A stretch of DNA of 64,000 bases, from the NCBI GenBank assembly GCA_017886575.1, contig JAGHJP010000055.1:1-64000 (forward strand). The letters run 5' to 3'. The stretch comes from Clostridia bacterium. Lineage in GTDB: Bacteria > Bacillota > Clostridia > Christensenellales > Borkfalkiaceae. How positions within the stretch are numbered: the first letter of the stretch is position 1; each line of letters starts with the position of its first letter. This document shows, one piece after another, positions 8,627-16,161 of this stretch. Position numbers and translations under genes: made by a program. The notes beneath the pieces are model-generated. The model searched no databases. It saw nothing but the letters and a program-made list of their open reading frames with translations, and was not told where the DNA came from.

Positions 8627-9370
8627 TTATTTGCTTTTTTTACGTTTTTTCTTCTCTTCGAGCATTTTCGCGTGCTCGTCGCGCATGGCGATGAGGCGGT
8701 CGCGCAGTTTGCCGTCCGCCTCCGCCAGAAGTTCCTGGGTCAGTTTCTGCCCGTAATATTCGCTGAGTTCGAACGGTTCGCCGATGACGACGTGATTGAG
8801 GCGGAACATGCGGGTCTTTTTATAGCAGAGGATGGGCACGACGGGCGTTCTGGTCTTGATGGCGAGCATCGCCGCGCCGCTCTCGAAAGGCAGCAGCTCC
8901 CCGTCCTCCGTCCTGTTGCGTTTGCCCTCCGGGTAGATGGCGATCTTCTCCCCGTTTTTCAGGCAGCGGAGGGCATCCATCAGCCCGCGCACGTCCCCGC
9001 CGTCCCGTTCGAGGAAGATGACCTTCGCCGCGCGGCAGACCGCGCCGACGACGGGCGTGTCCCTCAATTCACTCTTTGCGAGGTAATGGATCCCCTCCGT
9101 CGTCGTGGCGGGCGGGAACGCGACGTCCCAGATGCGGTAATGATTGCCGATATAGATGCATGCGCCGTCCTTGACTTTGCTGTTGCCGTAAAAACGGAAG
9201 GGATAGATCAGCCAGACGATGGGCAGCAGAATGATGCGCAGAAACATCAACATGCCGTTCACGTGCCGACCCTTTTTGTTCGCGGGCTGTAAGATATCGT
9301 TTTTCTTTCTTTTTTCTGCCTTTTGCGCGGCGGGGATATTCACGCCCGCCTCTTTTCGTTGTTCGTCCAT
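8627..9370 (-). CDS. plsC: 1-acyl-sn-glycerol-3-phosphate acyltransferase family protein
   Basis: A 247-residue member of the LPLAT/PlsC family that adds the second acyl chain in phosphatidic acid synthesis at the membrane. The catalytic H-x4-D motif is NHYRIWD near residues 83-89, and the acceptor-binding block reads YPEGKRNRTEDGELLPF. An amphipathic or hydrophobic helix (MLMFLRIILLPIVWLIY) precedes the catalytic domain. The gene starts 4 bp after the cytidylate kinase stop and is followed by ispH-rpsA, so the three genes are probably cotranscribed. The N-terminal 35 residues are Lys/Arg-rich and variable. Confidence 0.9.
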   Translation of the reverse strand: MDEQRKEAGVNIPAAQKAEKRKKNDILQPANKKGRHVNGMLMFLRIILLPIVWLIYPFRFYGNSKVKDGACIYIGNHYRIWDVAFPPATTTEGIHYLAKSELRDTPVVGAVCRAAKVIFLERDGGDVRGLMDALRCLKNGEKIAIYPEGKRNRTEDGELLPFESGAAMLAIKTRTPVVPILCYKKTRMFRLNHVVIGEPFELSEYYGQKLTQELLAEADGKLRDRLIAMRDEHAKMLEEKKKRKKSK

Positions 9371-9374
9371 AAGG

Positions 9375-10388
9375 TCAGATTTTCTCCTGGATCTTCTCTC
9401 GTATGAAGGCGACCGCCTGCTCCACGGTCATGTTCGATGTATCCACCGTGACGGCGTCCGCGGCGCGGCGCAGGGGCGAAACGGCGCGGTTTGCGTCCTG
9501 TTTGTCCCGCGCTTCGATCTCCTTCGTCAGTTCGTCGAGGTCGATTTGCGTATTCCCTTTTTCCCGCAGTTCTTTCCACCGCCTTTCGGCGCGTACCCGC
9601 GCGTCCGCCGTCACGAAAAATTTGAAGGGAGCGTCGGGCAGCACCGCCGTGCCGATGTCCCTGCCGTCCAGAACGCAGGACTGCTTTCCGGCGATCTCCC
9701 GCTGCTTCTGCACCATCTTTTTGCGCACGCTCCCGAGCTTTGCCACCGACGAGGCGAGCATGGAAATTTCGTTTTTGCGTATCTCATCGGAGACGTCTTC
9801 GCCGTTGAGGAGAGTGCGCTGCGCTCCGTTTTCATAGCGCACGTCGACGTCCGCCTCCTCGATGGCCGCCTCCGCCGCGGCGGCGTCTTCGGGCGAGATG
9901 CCCTTGCGGTAGAGCTGCAGGGCGCAGGCGCGGTACATGGCGCCCGTATCGAGGTACAAAATGCCGTAAGCGGCGGCGAGCGCCTTGGCGATGGTGCTCT
10001 TGCCGCTTCCCGCGGGGCCGTCCAGCGCAACGGCGAATTTGCGGGAAATGTCCCTGCGGAGGGACGCCGCCTTGCCGAGATAGACGTGCTTTTCTTTCTC
10101 CGTCAGCCCTTCCGCGAAGATCATCACGCGGATGCACAAGGGCAGCGCGCCCTCTATATCCGGTTCGGCGGCCGAAAAGAGCGCCGTCTTTTCAAAGCCG
10201 CACTCCCGCGCCGCCTTGGCGGGATAGCAGGAACGGATGTCCTGCGTCGTGGAAAAAATAATGGCCTTGAGGTTGTCCTCGTCCAGTCCGTTCGCCACTT
10301 TGAGCGCGCGGAGCAGTTCGCCCGTCTTGCCCTTTATCTCTTCGGGCGTATCCCGTTCAACGGTGATCGCCCCGCGAATGATGTTCAT
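9375..10388 (-). CDS. cmk: AroH-type chorismate mutase fused to cytidylate kinase
   Basis: A 337-residue fusion. Residues 1-115 are a complete AroH-class chorismate mutase (chorismate to prephenate): IIRGAITVERDT carries the Arg equivalent to B. subtilis Arg7, Glu75 aligns with Glu78, Arg87 in CIRVM with Arg90, and Tyr103 in HVYLGKA with Tyr108; the Cys75 position is Ser. Residues 116-337 are a CMP/dCMP kinase with the P-loop GPAGSGKST and the segments DTGAMYRACAL and DGRDIGTAVLPDAPFKFFVTAD. The linker is essentially absent. The usual Cmk is about 220 residues, so the N-terminal enzyme is a true addition. It heads the cmk-plsC-ispH operon behind a good promoter. Confidence 0.93.
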   Translation of the reverse strand: MNIIRGAITVERDTPEEIKGKTGELLRALKVANGLDEDNLKAIIFSTTQDIRSCYPAKAARECGFEKTALFSAAEPDIEGALPLCIRVMIFAEGLTEKEKHVYLGKAASLRRDISRKFAVALDGPAGSGKSTIAKALAAAYGILYLDTGAMYRACALQLYRKGISPEDAAAAEAAIEEADVDVRYENGAQRTLLNGEDVSDEIRKNEISMLASSVAKLGSVRKKMVQKQREIAGKQSCVLDGRDIGTAVLPDAPFKFFVTADARVRAERRWKELREKGNTQIDLDELTKEIEARDKQDANRAVSPLRRAADAVTVDTSNMTVEQAVAFIREKIQEKI

Positions 10389-10456
10389 AAAATAATTCCG
10401 TCCTTCTGTGTCGTCCCGTCGCCGCAGGAAACCAAACCGGCGGCGACCATACCGGT

Positions 10457-10485
10457 ATTATAAACCATTTCCCGCGCAAAGTCAA
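10457..10485 (-). promoter_or_regulatory. Sigma-A-type promoter of the aroH/cmk-plsC-ispH operon
   Basis: Minus strand TTGACT (10480-10485), 17-bp spacer, TATAAT (10457-10462). The -10 lies about 70 bp upstream of the fusion gene start. The match to the vegetative consensus is close to perfect. Confidence 0.85.
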
Positions 10486-10568
10486 ACGACCGCGCGCGGT
10501 TTTTATCACGCTCTTTCATTGCGCCATACACGGGCGCGGCGGAAAGTCCTCCGCGTGCGACGAAAAAA

Positions 10569-11792
10569 TCATTTTATTGAATTTCCCGCCGCATATCCCG
10601 TGGAAAAGGCGATCTGCAGGTTGAATCCGCCCGTGAGGGCGTCCGCGTCGAGCGTTTCGCCGCAAAAATACAGCCCCTTCACCAATTTGCTCTCCATGGT
10701 CCTGGGATTTATCTCCCCGACGTTCACGCCGCCGCAGGTGACGACAGCTTCCTCGAAGCCGCGCAGGGATACGGGGCGCAGGGAATATCCCTTGAGCGTG
10801 CGCACGAGCGCGCGCCGCTCCTCCTTCGTCACGGCGTTCACTTTCTTGTCGGGCGATATGCCCGCTTTTTCCAAAACGCAGGCGATCGCCTTGGCGGGCA
10901 AGAGCCCCCCGAGCGCGTTAAAAACGCACTTGTTCTTGCACTCCGAAAAATCACGCAGCAGCCGGGCATCGAGCTTTTCCTCATCCAAAGCGGGCTTGAA
11001 GTCGATGAAAAGTTCAAAATTTTTAAGGTCTTCCCGCGCGGCGAGCGCAGAAAAAGTCAGAACGAGCGGGCCCGAAACGCCGTAGTGCGTGAAGAGCATT
11101 TCGCCGAACCCTTCATAGTACTTTTTGCCCTCCCTCTTTGCCGACAATTCGACGTTTTTCAGGGACAGTCCCTGCATTCTTATGCAGTCGCCGCCCTCGA
11201 TGTTGATGCCCGTGAGCGAAGGCTTCGGTTCGACGATCGTGTGCCCCGCCTTGCGAGCAAGCCGATAGCCGTCGCCCGTCGAGCCCGTGGAAGGATAGGA
11301 AAGTCCGCCCGTGCAGACGATGACGGCATCGCAGGAATATCGGGCTTTATCAGTAATTATGTCAGACATAGTACTGTCTATAATTGTAAAATCAAAGACT
11401 TTTTCGTTCAAATGCACGTCCACGCCGACTCGGTCGCAGGCGCGGGCAAGCGCCTTGGTGACGTCGCTGGCGCGATCGGAGACGGGAAAAACGCGGTTGC
11501 CCCGCTCCGTTTTGACCTTGACGCCGTTTGCCTCGATGAGCGCTTTGACGTCCTGCGGCGTAAATGAGTAGACCGCGCCCGTCAGGAATTTTTTATTGCG
11601 GACAACGTGTTCCAAAAACGCGGCGGGCGGCACGTCGTTGGTCAGGTTGCACCTTCCCTTTCCCGTAATATATATTTTTTTTCCGAGTTTTTCATTCTTC
11701 TCGATGAGCAGCACGCGGTTGCCGTTCATTGCGGCGGCATACGCCGCCACGAGTCCCGATGCGCCCCCGCCGATGACGATGACGTTTTTCAT
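10569..11792 (-). CDS. NAD(P)/FAD-dependent oxidoreductase, HI0933/BaiN family
   Basis: A 407-residue flavoprotein of the HI0933-like family. The N-terminal Rossmann motif VIGGGASGLVAAYAAAM, the signature GKGRCNLTN and the C-terminal GGVNVGEINPRTMESK and GFNLQIAFSTGYAAG segments are all present. Some relatives (BaiN) reduce bile acid intermediates, but most family members have no proven function, so no substrate is assigned. The palindromic repeat at 11354-11374 lies inside the gene near codon 143, encoding the stretch around STMSDIITDK. It has its own promoter and a leader of about 150 nt. Confidence 0.88.
   Translation of the reverse strand: MKNVIVIGGGASGLVAAYAAAMNGNRVLLIEKNEKLGKKIYITGKGRCNLTNDVPPAAFLEHVVRNKKFLTGAVYSFTPQDVKALIEANGVKVKTERGNRVFPVSDRASDVTKALARACDRVGVDVHLNEKVFDFTIIDSTMSDIITDKARYSCDAVIVCTGGLSYPSTGSTGDGYRLARKAGHTIVEPKPSLTGINIEGGDCIRMQGLSLKNVELSAKREGKKYYEGFGEMLFTHYGVSGPLVLTFSALAAREDLKNFELFIDFKPALDEEKLDARLLRDFSECKNKCVFNALGGLLPAKAIACVLEKAGISPDKKVNAVTKEERRALVRTLKGYSLRPVSLRGFEEAVVTCGGVNVGEINPRTMESKLVKGLYFCGETLDADALTGGFNLQIAFSTGYAAGNSIK
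11354..11374. repeat. Palindromic repeat, copy 1 (inside the BaiN-like gene)
   Basis: The core TATGTCAGACATA is a perfect palindrome around a central A, with right flank GTAC. It is one of six related copies in the window and is read in frame within the oxidoreductase gene. Confidence 0.7.
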
Positions 11793-11950
11793 GTCCTTCT
11801 CTCCCTCGCCGCCGCAAAATTTGGTCGCTCAAACTGCGATAAGACGGAACGGCATATTTTCATGACGGTGATTTTTGCGCCTTTCGAAAAAAATATCGCC
11901 GTTTTTCCGCCGGAAGCGCGACGGCAAAAGCACAGATCCCCTTTTTTGAT

Positions 11951-11979
11951 ATTATACCGTAATTGCGGCAAAAAAGCAA
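11951..11979 (-). promoter_or_regulatory. Promoter of the BaiN-like oxidoreductase gene
   Basis: Minus strand TTGCTT (11974-11979), 17-bp spacer, TATAAT (11951-11956). The -10 is a perfect match and the -35 is the TTGCTT variant seen at several other promoters in the window. Confidence 0.75.
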
Positions 11980-12038
11980 GGCTCTCCGCCCGTCCTTCTT
12001 TCTTCGGGTAAAATTTTTTACGTTGCCTGATTTTTCGG

Positions 12039-12077
12039 GAAAAAGCCCCGAAGGCTGAAAATCTGCCTCCGGGGCTT
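12039..12077 (-). terminator. Intrinsic terminator downstream of pfp
   Basis: A 13-bp stem with one mismatch (arms 12065-12077 and 12043-12055) followed on the minus strand by five T residues. It lies about 45 bp beyond the pfp stop. Confidence 0.85.
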
Positions 12078-12119
12078 CCGTTGCAAGGAGTGATCTGTTT
12101 CAGTCCGTCTGCCGCGCCC

Positions 12120-13346
12120 TTACTCTTCATGCAATATGAGATGGCGGGGCAGACCGTCCACCCAGAGCGGCGCGATCTCCGCCTGAATGAGCGGGCGGAT
12201 GTAGTGTACCAACGCCTCTTTGACGCCCATGCCATCCTCGTCGATCCACTCGTCGGGCACTTTTTTCTCCACGTTGGCGATGAAACGCACGTCCGTCGGC
12301 TCGGTGACGCACATATACGGATCGTCGGAAATGCGTTTGAGCGTGATGACCTGCCCGCTCATGCCTTCGAACGCCGCCTTGACCGCCGCGCCGCCCGCAT
12401 TGAACGCTTCAGTCACGTCAATGCGCGAAGTGATGTGCGAGGCGCACCGCTGCAGGGAAGAGAGTTCGATCGCCCTCGTCTTGACGCCGTACTTTTCGGC
12501 GACTTTTGCGGCAAGGAAGCGCGCCGTGCCGGTGAGTTGCTTGTGCCCGAAGGCATCCACGTAATCCACATGGTCGGCAAGTTCGCATACATACCTGCCG
12601 TCGGCGATCTTCACGCCCTCGGAAACGGCGATGACCGCCGATCCCTTTGCCCGGCAGAGCTCCCCGACCCTGGCGAGAAATTTGTCGAGATCGAATACCC
12701 GTTCGGGCAGGCAGATGAGATCGACCCCCTCGCAGTCTTCGCTCTTGGCGAGCGCCGCCGCGGCCGTAAGCCAACCCGCGTTTCGCCCCATCACTTCCAT
12801 GACGGATACGACGGGATAATCGTAAACCAGCCCGTCGCGGATGATCTCCTTGGTCGTGGAGGCGATGTATTTTGCCGCACTGCCGTAACCCGGCGTATGG
12901 TCCGTGACGGCAAGGTCGTTGTCAATGGTCTTGGGCACGCCCATGAAGCGGATGGGACTGTTCACCGACTTTCCGTAATCGGAAAGCTTTTGAATGGTAT
13001 CCATGGAATCGTTGCCGCCGATGTAGAAAAAGGCGTAGATCTCAAGATCGTTCAAAATCTTGAATATCCGTTCATATTCCTCTTCGTACCCCTCGACGTC
13101 GGGCAGCTTATAACGGCAGGAGCCGAGAAAGGACGAGGGCGTCCGTTTCAGAAGATCCATGTCGAGATCGTTTTTGATCTGTTTGGACAAATCGACGATC
13201 TTTCCGTCCAAAAGCCCCTTGATGCCGTGTACCATGCCGTACACGATGTCCGCGCCCCTGTCCCGCGCCGTTTTGAACACACCCAGCAGACTGGAATTGA
13301 TGACCGCCGTGGGTCCGCCCGATTGTCCGACGATGACATTTTTCAT
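12120..13346 (-). CDS. pfp: Pyrophosphate-dependent 6-phosphofructokinase
   Basis: A 408-residue phosphofructokinase. The N-terminal phosphate-binding motif is GQSGGPTAVINSS and the second is IGGNDSMDTIQKLSDYG. The Asp in GGND replaces the Gly of ATP-dependent enzymes (GGDGS) and is the known determinant of pyrophosphate use. The fructose 6-phosphate and catalytic block reads GVPKTIDNDLAVTDHTPGYGSAAK, again the PPi-type TIDND form. It would act reversibly in glycolysis. It is probably monocistronic, with its own promoter and terminator and a hairpin at the very start of its leader. Confidence 0.93.
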   Translation of the reverse strand: MKNVIVGQSGGPTAVINSSLLGVFKTARDRGADIVYGMVHGIKGLLDGKIVDLSKQIKNDLDMDLLKRTPSSFLGSCRYKLPDVEGYEEEYERIFKILNDLEIYAFFYIGGNDSMDTIQKLSDYGKSVNSPIRFMGVPKTIDNDLAVTDHTPGYGSAAKYIASTTKEIIRDGLVYDYPVVSVMEVMGRNAGWLTAAAALAKSEDCEGVDLICLPERVFDLDKFLARVGELCRAKGSAVIAVSEGVKIADGRYVCELADHVDYVDAFGHKQLTGTARFLAAKVAEKYGVKTRAIELSSLQRCASHITSRIDVTEAFNAGGAAVKAAFEGMSGQVITLKRISDDPYMCVTEPTDVRFIANVEKKVPDEWIDEDGMGVKEALVHYIRPLIQAEIAPLWVDGLPRHLILHEE

Positions 13347-13370
13347 AACTTATCCCCCTTTGCCTTTGTC

Positions 13371-13405
13371 AAAAAAAGCTCCGACGGCATTCTTTTCCGC
13401 CGTCG
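13371..13405 (-). terminator. Terminator-like hairpin at the start of the pfp leader
   Basis: A perfect 7-bp stem (CGACGGC at 13382-13388 with GCCGTCG at 13399-13405) and a run of seven T residues on the minus strand. It lies between the pfp promoter and the pfp start codon, so it could terminate the upstream VTT gene or attenuate pfp. Confidence 0.65.
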
Positions 13406-13410
13406 AAGCC

Positions 13411-13439
13411 ATTATAACACACGTTCATAAAAAAAGCAA
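13411..13439 (-). promoter_or_regulatory. Promoter of pfp
   Basis: Minus strand TTGCTT (13434-13439), 17-bp spacer, TATAAT (13411-13416). The predicted transcription start falls at about 13404, i.e. at the 5' foot of the terminator-like hairpin. Confidence 0.8.
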
Positions 13440-13487
13440 TAGTTTTCAAAGATTTTTACAATATATTTTTATTATATTGCAAAAAGT

Positions 13488-14441
13488 CTATAAACTGTTT
13501 TCATTTCTTGTATTCCGTACCACCCGCCGTTTTTTTCGGCGCCGGCGGAGCCACCGCTGCAAGCGATCCTGGTTCTTGCGAAAGAGCAGAAAGAGGGCAA
13601 ATTCTGCCGCCCAGACGGCTGCCCAGGCAAGAATGCCCCACCAGGTGGTGAAGGGCAGCGCGTTCGCGAGGAAGCAGGTGCTTGCCACCGAAATGGCGCG
13701 GGCGACGAGGGTCATGCCGACGAAATAGACGGCAGTCATGGAGGACAGTCCCGCCACGAAACACAGAATATCATCGGGAAAAAGCGGCAACACGAACATG
13801 GCGGTGAGGATGAGATTATCCTTCCCCTTCATTTTTTTCAGCCATTCGTCCAACGTATCCTTTCCCACCATCCAGCACACGGCGCGGTATCCGAGGAACC
13901 GCCCGATAAAAAACGCCGTCACGGATCCCGCGGCAATCGAGAAATAACTGTACAAAAAGCATCGGACGGCGCCGAAGAGCGCCGTGCCCGCGACGAGCGT
14001 GACAAAGCTGGGCAACGGCAGAATAATCACCTGTAAAAATTGCAGGGCGATGAACAGCGCGTCCATCCATGCGCCCGCCGACAGCAGGTATTCCTTGAAG
14101 GATTCCGCGCTGTCCACGGCGGTCAGAAACCCGGTCGCCAGCAAAACATAAAAGACCGCCAGCGCAAGATCGATGAGAAAAAGCGCCGATACGGCCAGTT
14201 TATACCAGACTTCTTTTTTAGCGAAATAAAAGCAAAATTCCAGCGTGACGGCGAGAAAAACAACGGTGAAAAGCGCGACCGCGACATAGACGCGGTAACG
14301 CAGGAAAAACCCTTCGTTGAAGCGCAGGGCGCAGAGCGCGGCAAATACAAAACCGACCGCCGCCAGCGCCGACATGACCGACAGGGCGGCGACGGCGCTC
14401 CCCTTTCCTCTTTCTCTTTTTTTCTCTCCGTCTGTGCGCAT
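13488..14441 (-). CDS. VTT-domain (TVP38/TMEM64, DedA-like) membrane protein
   Basis: A 317-residue polytopic protein. Three or four N-terminal helices are followed by a VTT/SNARE-associated domain containing LPLPSFVTLVAGTALFG, YFSIAAGSVTAFFIGRFLGY and LPLFPDDILCFVAGLSSM, which match the TVP38/TMEM64 family. Relatives are linked to lipid scrambling or membrane homeostasis, but function here is unknown. The tail is very basic (RWLRRRRKKRR). No Shine-Dalgarno sequence is visible upstream of the ATG at 14441. It lies 33 bp after rnhA. Confidence 0.85.
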   Translation of the reverse strand: MRTDGEKKRERGKGSAVAALSVMSALAAVGFVFAALCALRFNEGFFLRYRVYVAVALFTVVFLAVTLEFCFYFAKKEVWYKLAVSALFLIDLALAVFYVLLATGFLTAVDSAESFKEYLLSAGAWMDALFIALQFLQVIILPLPSFVTLVAGTALFGAVRCFLYSYFSIAAGSVTAFFIGRFLGYRAVCWMVGKDTLDEWLKKMKGKDNLILTAMFVLPLFPDDILCFVAGLSSMTAVYFVGMTLVARAISVASTCFLANALPFTTWWGILAWAAVWAAEFALFLLFRKNQDRLQRWLRRRRKKRRVVRNTRNENSL

Positions 14442-14474
14442 AACTATAAATATAGTATATGCCGCAAACGGGAA

Positions 14475-14951
14475 TTATAAACCATCCGAAGGCGTTTCTT
14501 CCGCCGGATGTTCTTGTTTGTACTGTTTGATGGCGGAAGTCGCCAGAAAGTCGCAGCGGTTGTTGAACTCGTTGTCCGCATGCCCCTTGACTTTGTGAAA
14601 AATGACACGGTGGCGCTTGGTCAACGCGGAGAGTTCCTGCCACAGATCGACGTTCTGCACCGCCTTGCCGTCCGCCCTCTTCCAGCCCGCCGCTTCCCAA
14701 TCTTTCAGCCAGCCCCGTTCGAAAGCGTTCACCGTATAGGCGGAATCGCTGTACAGATCGACCGCGCAGGGATATTTGAGCAGGGAAAGCGCGCGGATGA
14801 CGGCGTAGACTTCCATGCGGTTGTTGGTGGTGTTCCCCTCCGCGCCGCTGATCTCCTTTCGGTAGTCGCCGTACTGCAAGAGCGCCCCCCACCCGCCAAC
14901 GCCGGGATTGCCCGAACAGGCGCCGTCCGTATAGATGGTGACTTGCTTCAC
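14475..14951 (-). CDS. rnhA: Ribonuclease HI
   Basis: A 158-residue RNase H type 1 that degrades the RNA strand of RNA-DNA hybrids. All four catalytic acids are visible: Asp in IYTDGACSGNPG, Glu in NNRMEVYAV, Asp in LYSDSAYTV and Asp in GHADNEFNNRCDFLA. The basic loop and the KVKGHADN block are also normal. The length matches E. coli RNase HI (155). Its ATG overlaps the proC stop by 4 bp, so the two are cotranscribed. Confidence 0.96.
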   Translation of the reverse strand: MKQVTIYTDGACSGNPGVGGWGALLQYGDYRKEISGAEGNTTNNRMEVYAVIRALSLLKYPCAVDLYSDSAYTVNAFERGWLKDWEAAGWKRADGKAVQNVDLWQELSALTKRHRVIFHKVKGHADNEFNNRCDFLATSAIKQYKQEHPAEETPSDGL

Positions 14952-15757
14952 TCCGCCAATTCCTTCGAACGCTGCACGCAGGCTTCCACCGCCCGCTCCA
15001 CGATCGCGGTAAAACCGTCCTTTTCAAAAGACTGCATGGCGCGCTCGGTCGTGCCGCCCTTCGAGCAGACGCGGCGGATGAGCGTGTCGATATCTGTCGT
15101 CGCCTTCTCGTGAATGTACATGTCTGCGCCGCCCGCGACCGTCTGCGCCGCCAATACGCATGCCTCGTCCTCGGTGAGCCCCTCTTTCTTGCCCGCTTCG
15201 ATGAGCGATTTGATGAAGAGGAATACATATGCGGGACCGCTGCCCGAAATGCCCGTCACGGCGTGCATCTTGCTTTCGTCCACGGAGAGATAGGCGCCCA
15301 GCGCGTCAAACAGCCCCGCAAAGAATTGCAGGTCGTCCTGTTCGGTATAGTCCGAAGCATCGGCGGCGACCATGCCCGAACCGATGGAGCAGGGAAGATT
15401 GGGCATCACGCGGCAGATCTTCTCCACGCGCGGAAGCGCGGCGCGGATCTTCTTCTTTTCGATTCCCGCCATGATGGAGATGACGTTCGGACAGTCGCAA
15501 TTCCGAATGTCCTCGCACACCGCGGGAAAATTCTGGGGCTTGACGGCAAAGAGCAGGTAATCGCAACTCTCCGCGACTCTTTTGTTATCCGTCACGGTAA
15601 AACAGCCGTAATCTTTGAATTTTTGCAGGTTTTCCGCATTGCAGTCGCTGACAACGATCTTGTTGGCGCGGATAAAATCGCTTTCGATCGCGCCCTTGAC
15701 GATGGCGTAAGCCATGAAGCCGCCGCCGATGACCCCTAGTTTGAATTGTTTTTTCAT
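14948..15757 (-). CDS. proC: Pyrroline-5-carboxylate reductase
   Basis: A 269-residue P5C reductase catalysing the last step of proline synthesis with NAD(P)H. The Rossmann motif is LGVIGGGFMAYAIVKG and the C-terminal signature is TGISGSGPAYVFLFIKSLIEAG. The ATG at 15757 is chosen because it is followed by MKKQFKLGVIGGG and preceded by AGAGG; the open frame upstream runs antisense through the tRNA-Trp-like gene and is not protein-like. The gene is divergent from that tRNA. Confidence 0.95.
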   Translation of the reverse strand: MKKQFKLGVIGGGFMAYAIVKGAIESDFIRANKIVVSDCNAENLQKFKDYGCFTVTDNKRVAESCDYLLFAVKPQNFPAVCEDIRNCDCPNVISIMAGIEKKKIRAALPRVEKICRVMPNLPCSIGSGMVAADASDYTEQDDLQFFAGLFDALGAYLSVDESKMHAVTGISGSGPAYVFLFIKSLIEAGKKEGLTEDEACVLAAQTVAGGADMYIHEKATTDIDTLIRRVCSKGGTTERAMQSFEKDGFTAIVERAVEACVQRSKELAE

Positions 15758-15787
15758 TTTTATGCCTCTTTTTATGTTCAAAAATAA

Positions 15788-15816
15788 TTGACGAACGGAA
15801 AAATATAATGTATAAT
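15788..15816 (+). promoter_or_regulatory. Promoter of the tRNA-Trp-like gene
   Basis: Plus strand TTGACG (15788-15793), 17-bp spacer, TATAAT (15811-15816). The predicted start is about 7 nt before the mature tRNA 5' end. Confidence 0.85.
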
Positions 15817-15829
15817 ATACTTTGTGCTT

Positions 15830-15904
15830 AGGGGAGTGGCTCAACGGTAGAGCAACGGTCTCCAAAACCGTCGGTTGCTTATACGAATCGCGTCTCCCCT
15901 GCCA
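15830..15904 (+). tRNA. tRNA-Trp (anticodon CCA) with a disrupted T-arm
   Basis: The acceptor stem AGGGGAG/CTCCCCT is perfect, the D-arm (GCTC...GAGC) and the anticodon arm (ACGGT-CTCCAAA-ACCGT, anticodon CCA) are intact, and the discriminator G plus CCA end are encoded. The T-arm is abnormal: the half-stems GCTTA (15877-15881) and CGCGT (15889-15893) pair at only two or three of five positions, and the loop reads TACGAAT instead of TTCGAAT, so the Psi55 position is A. The gene has a good promoter and terminator, so it is likely transcribed. It may be a pseudo-tRNA or a specialised tRNA; a normal tRNA-Trp gene is not in the window. Confidence 0.7.
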
Positions 15905-15906
15905 TC

Positions 15907-15946
15907 GTCCATAAACCACAATATATAGTGGTTTATGGACTTTTCT
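15907..15946 (+). terminator. Terminator of the tRNA-Trp-like gene
   Basis: A perfect 13-bp stem (GTCCATAAACCAC at 15907-15919 with its complement at 15928-15940), 8-nt AT loop, then TTTTCTT on the plus strand. It starts two bases after the CCA end. Confidence 0.85.
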
Positions 15947-16089
15947 TATACAAGATATAGATTTATTGCTGTCCTGTTTTGGTGCATTTTAGTACATTTT
16001 GTTAGCAAAAATGTGACACAAAATTTCCCATAAAAATGCCTTATTTCCATATCATGTAATAAGCATAGCAGTTCCGCAAAAAAAAGTCA

Positions 16090-16138
16090 AACGAAAAATC
16101 TTCCCGCCCGAAAATATCCGATGGGAAGATTTTTCGTT
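16090..16138 (-). terminator. Bidirectional terminator downstream of the 82-residue protein gene
   Basis: A perfect 16-bp stem (arms 16090-16105 and 16123-16138) with a 17-nt loop. On the minus strand the A/T-rich stem is followed by GACTTTTTTTT. It closes the three-gene unit 17903-16162. Confidence 0.8.
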
Positions 16139-16161
16139 GTTTACCGTCCGTTCGCCGTCCG

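Larger units (their letters stand above)
11793..12119. other. Non-coding spacer between pfp and the BaiN-like gene
   Basis: This stretch of about 330 bases holds the pfp terminator at 12039-12077 and the promoter of the BaiN-like gene at 11951-11979, leaving a leader of about 150 nt. A 24-codon frame (ATG at about 11865, stop overlapping the oxidoreductase ATG) has no ribosome binding site and is not called as a gene. Confidence 0.6.

Noticed and set aside
6466-8694. Open frame of about 740 codons on the plus strand opposite ispH-rpsA
   Set aside because: It is a mirror of the GC-biased codons of the real gene, has no family motif and no ribosome binding site; ispH-rpsA is certain.
11793-11867. 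24-codon upstream frame whose stop overlaps the BaiN-like start codon
   Set aside because: Possible leader peptide, but no ribosome binding site and no conservation evidence.
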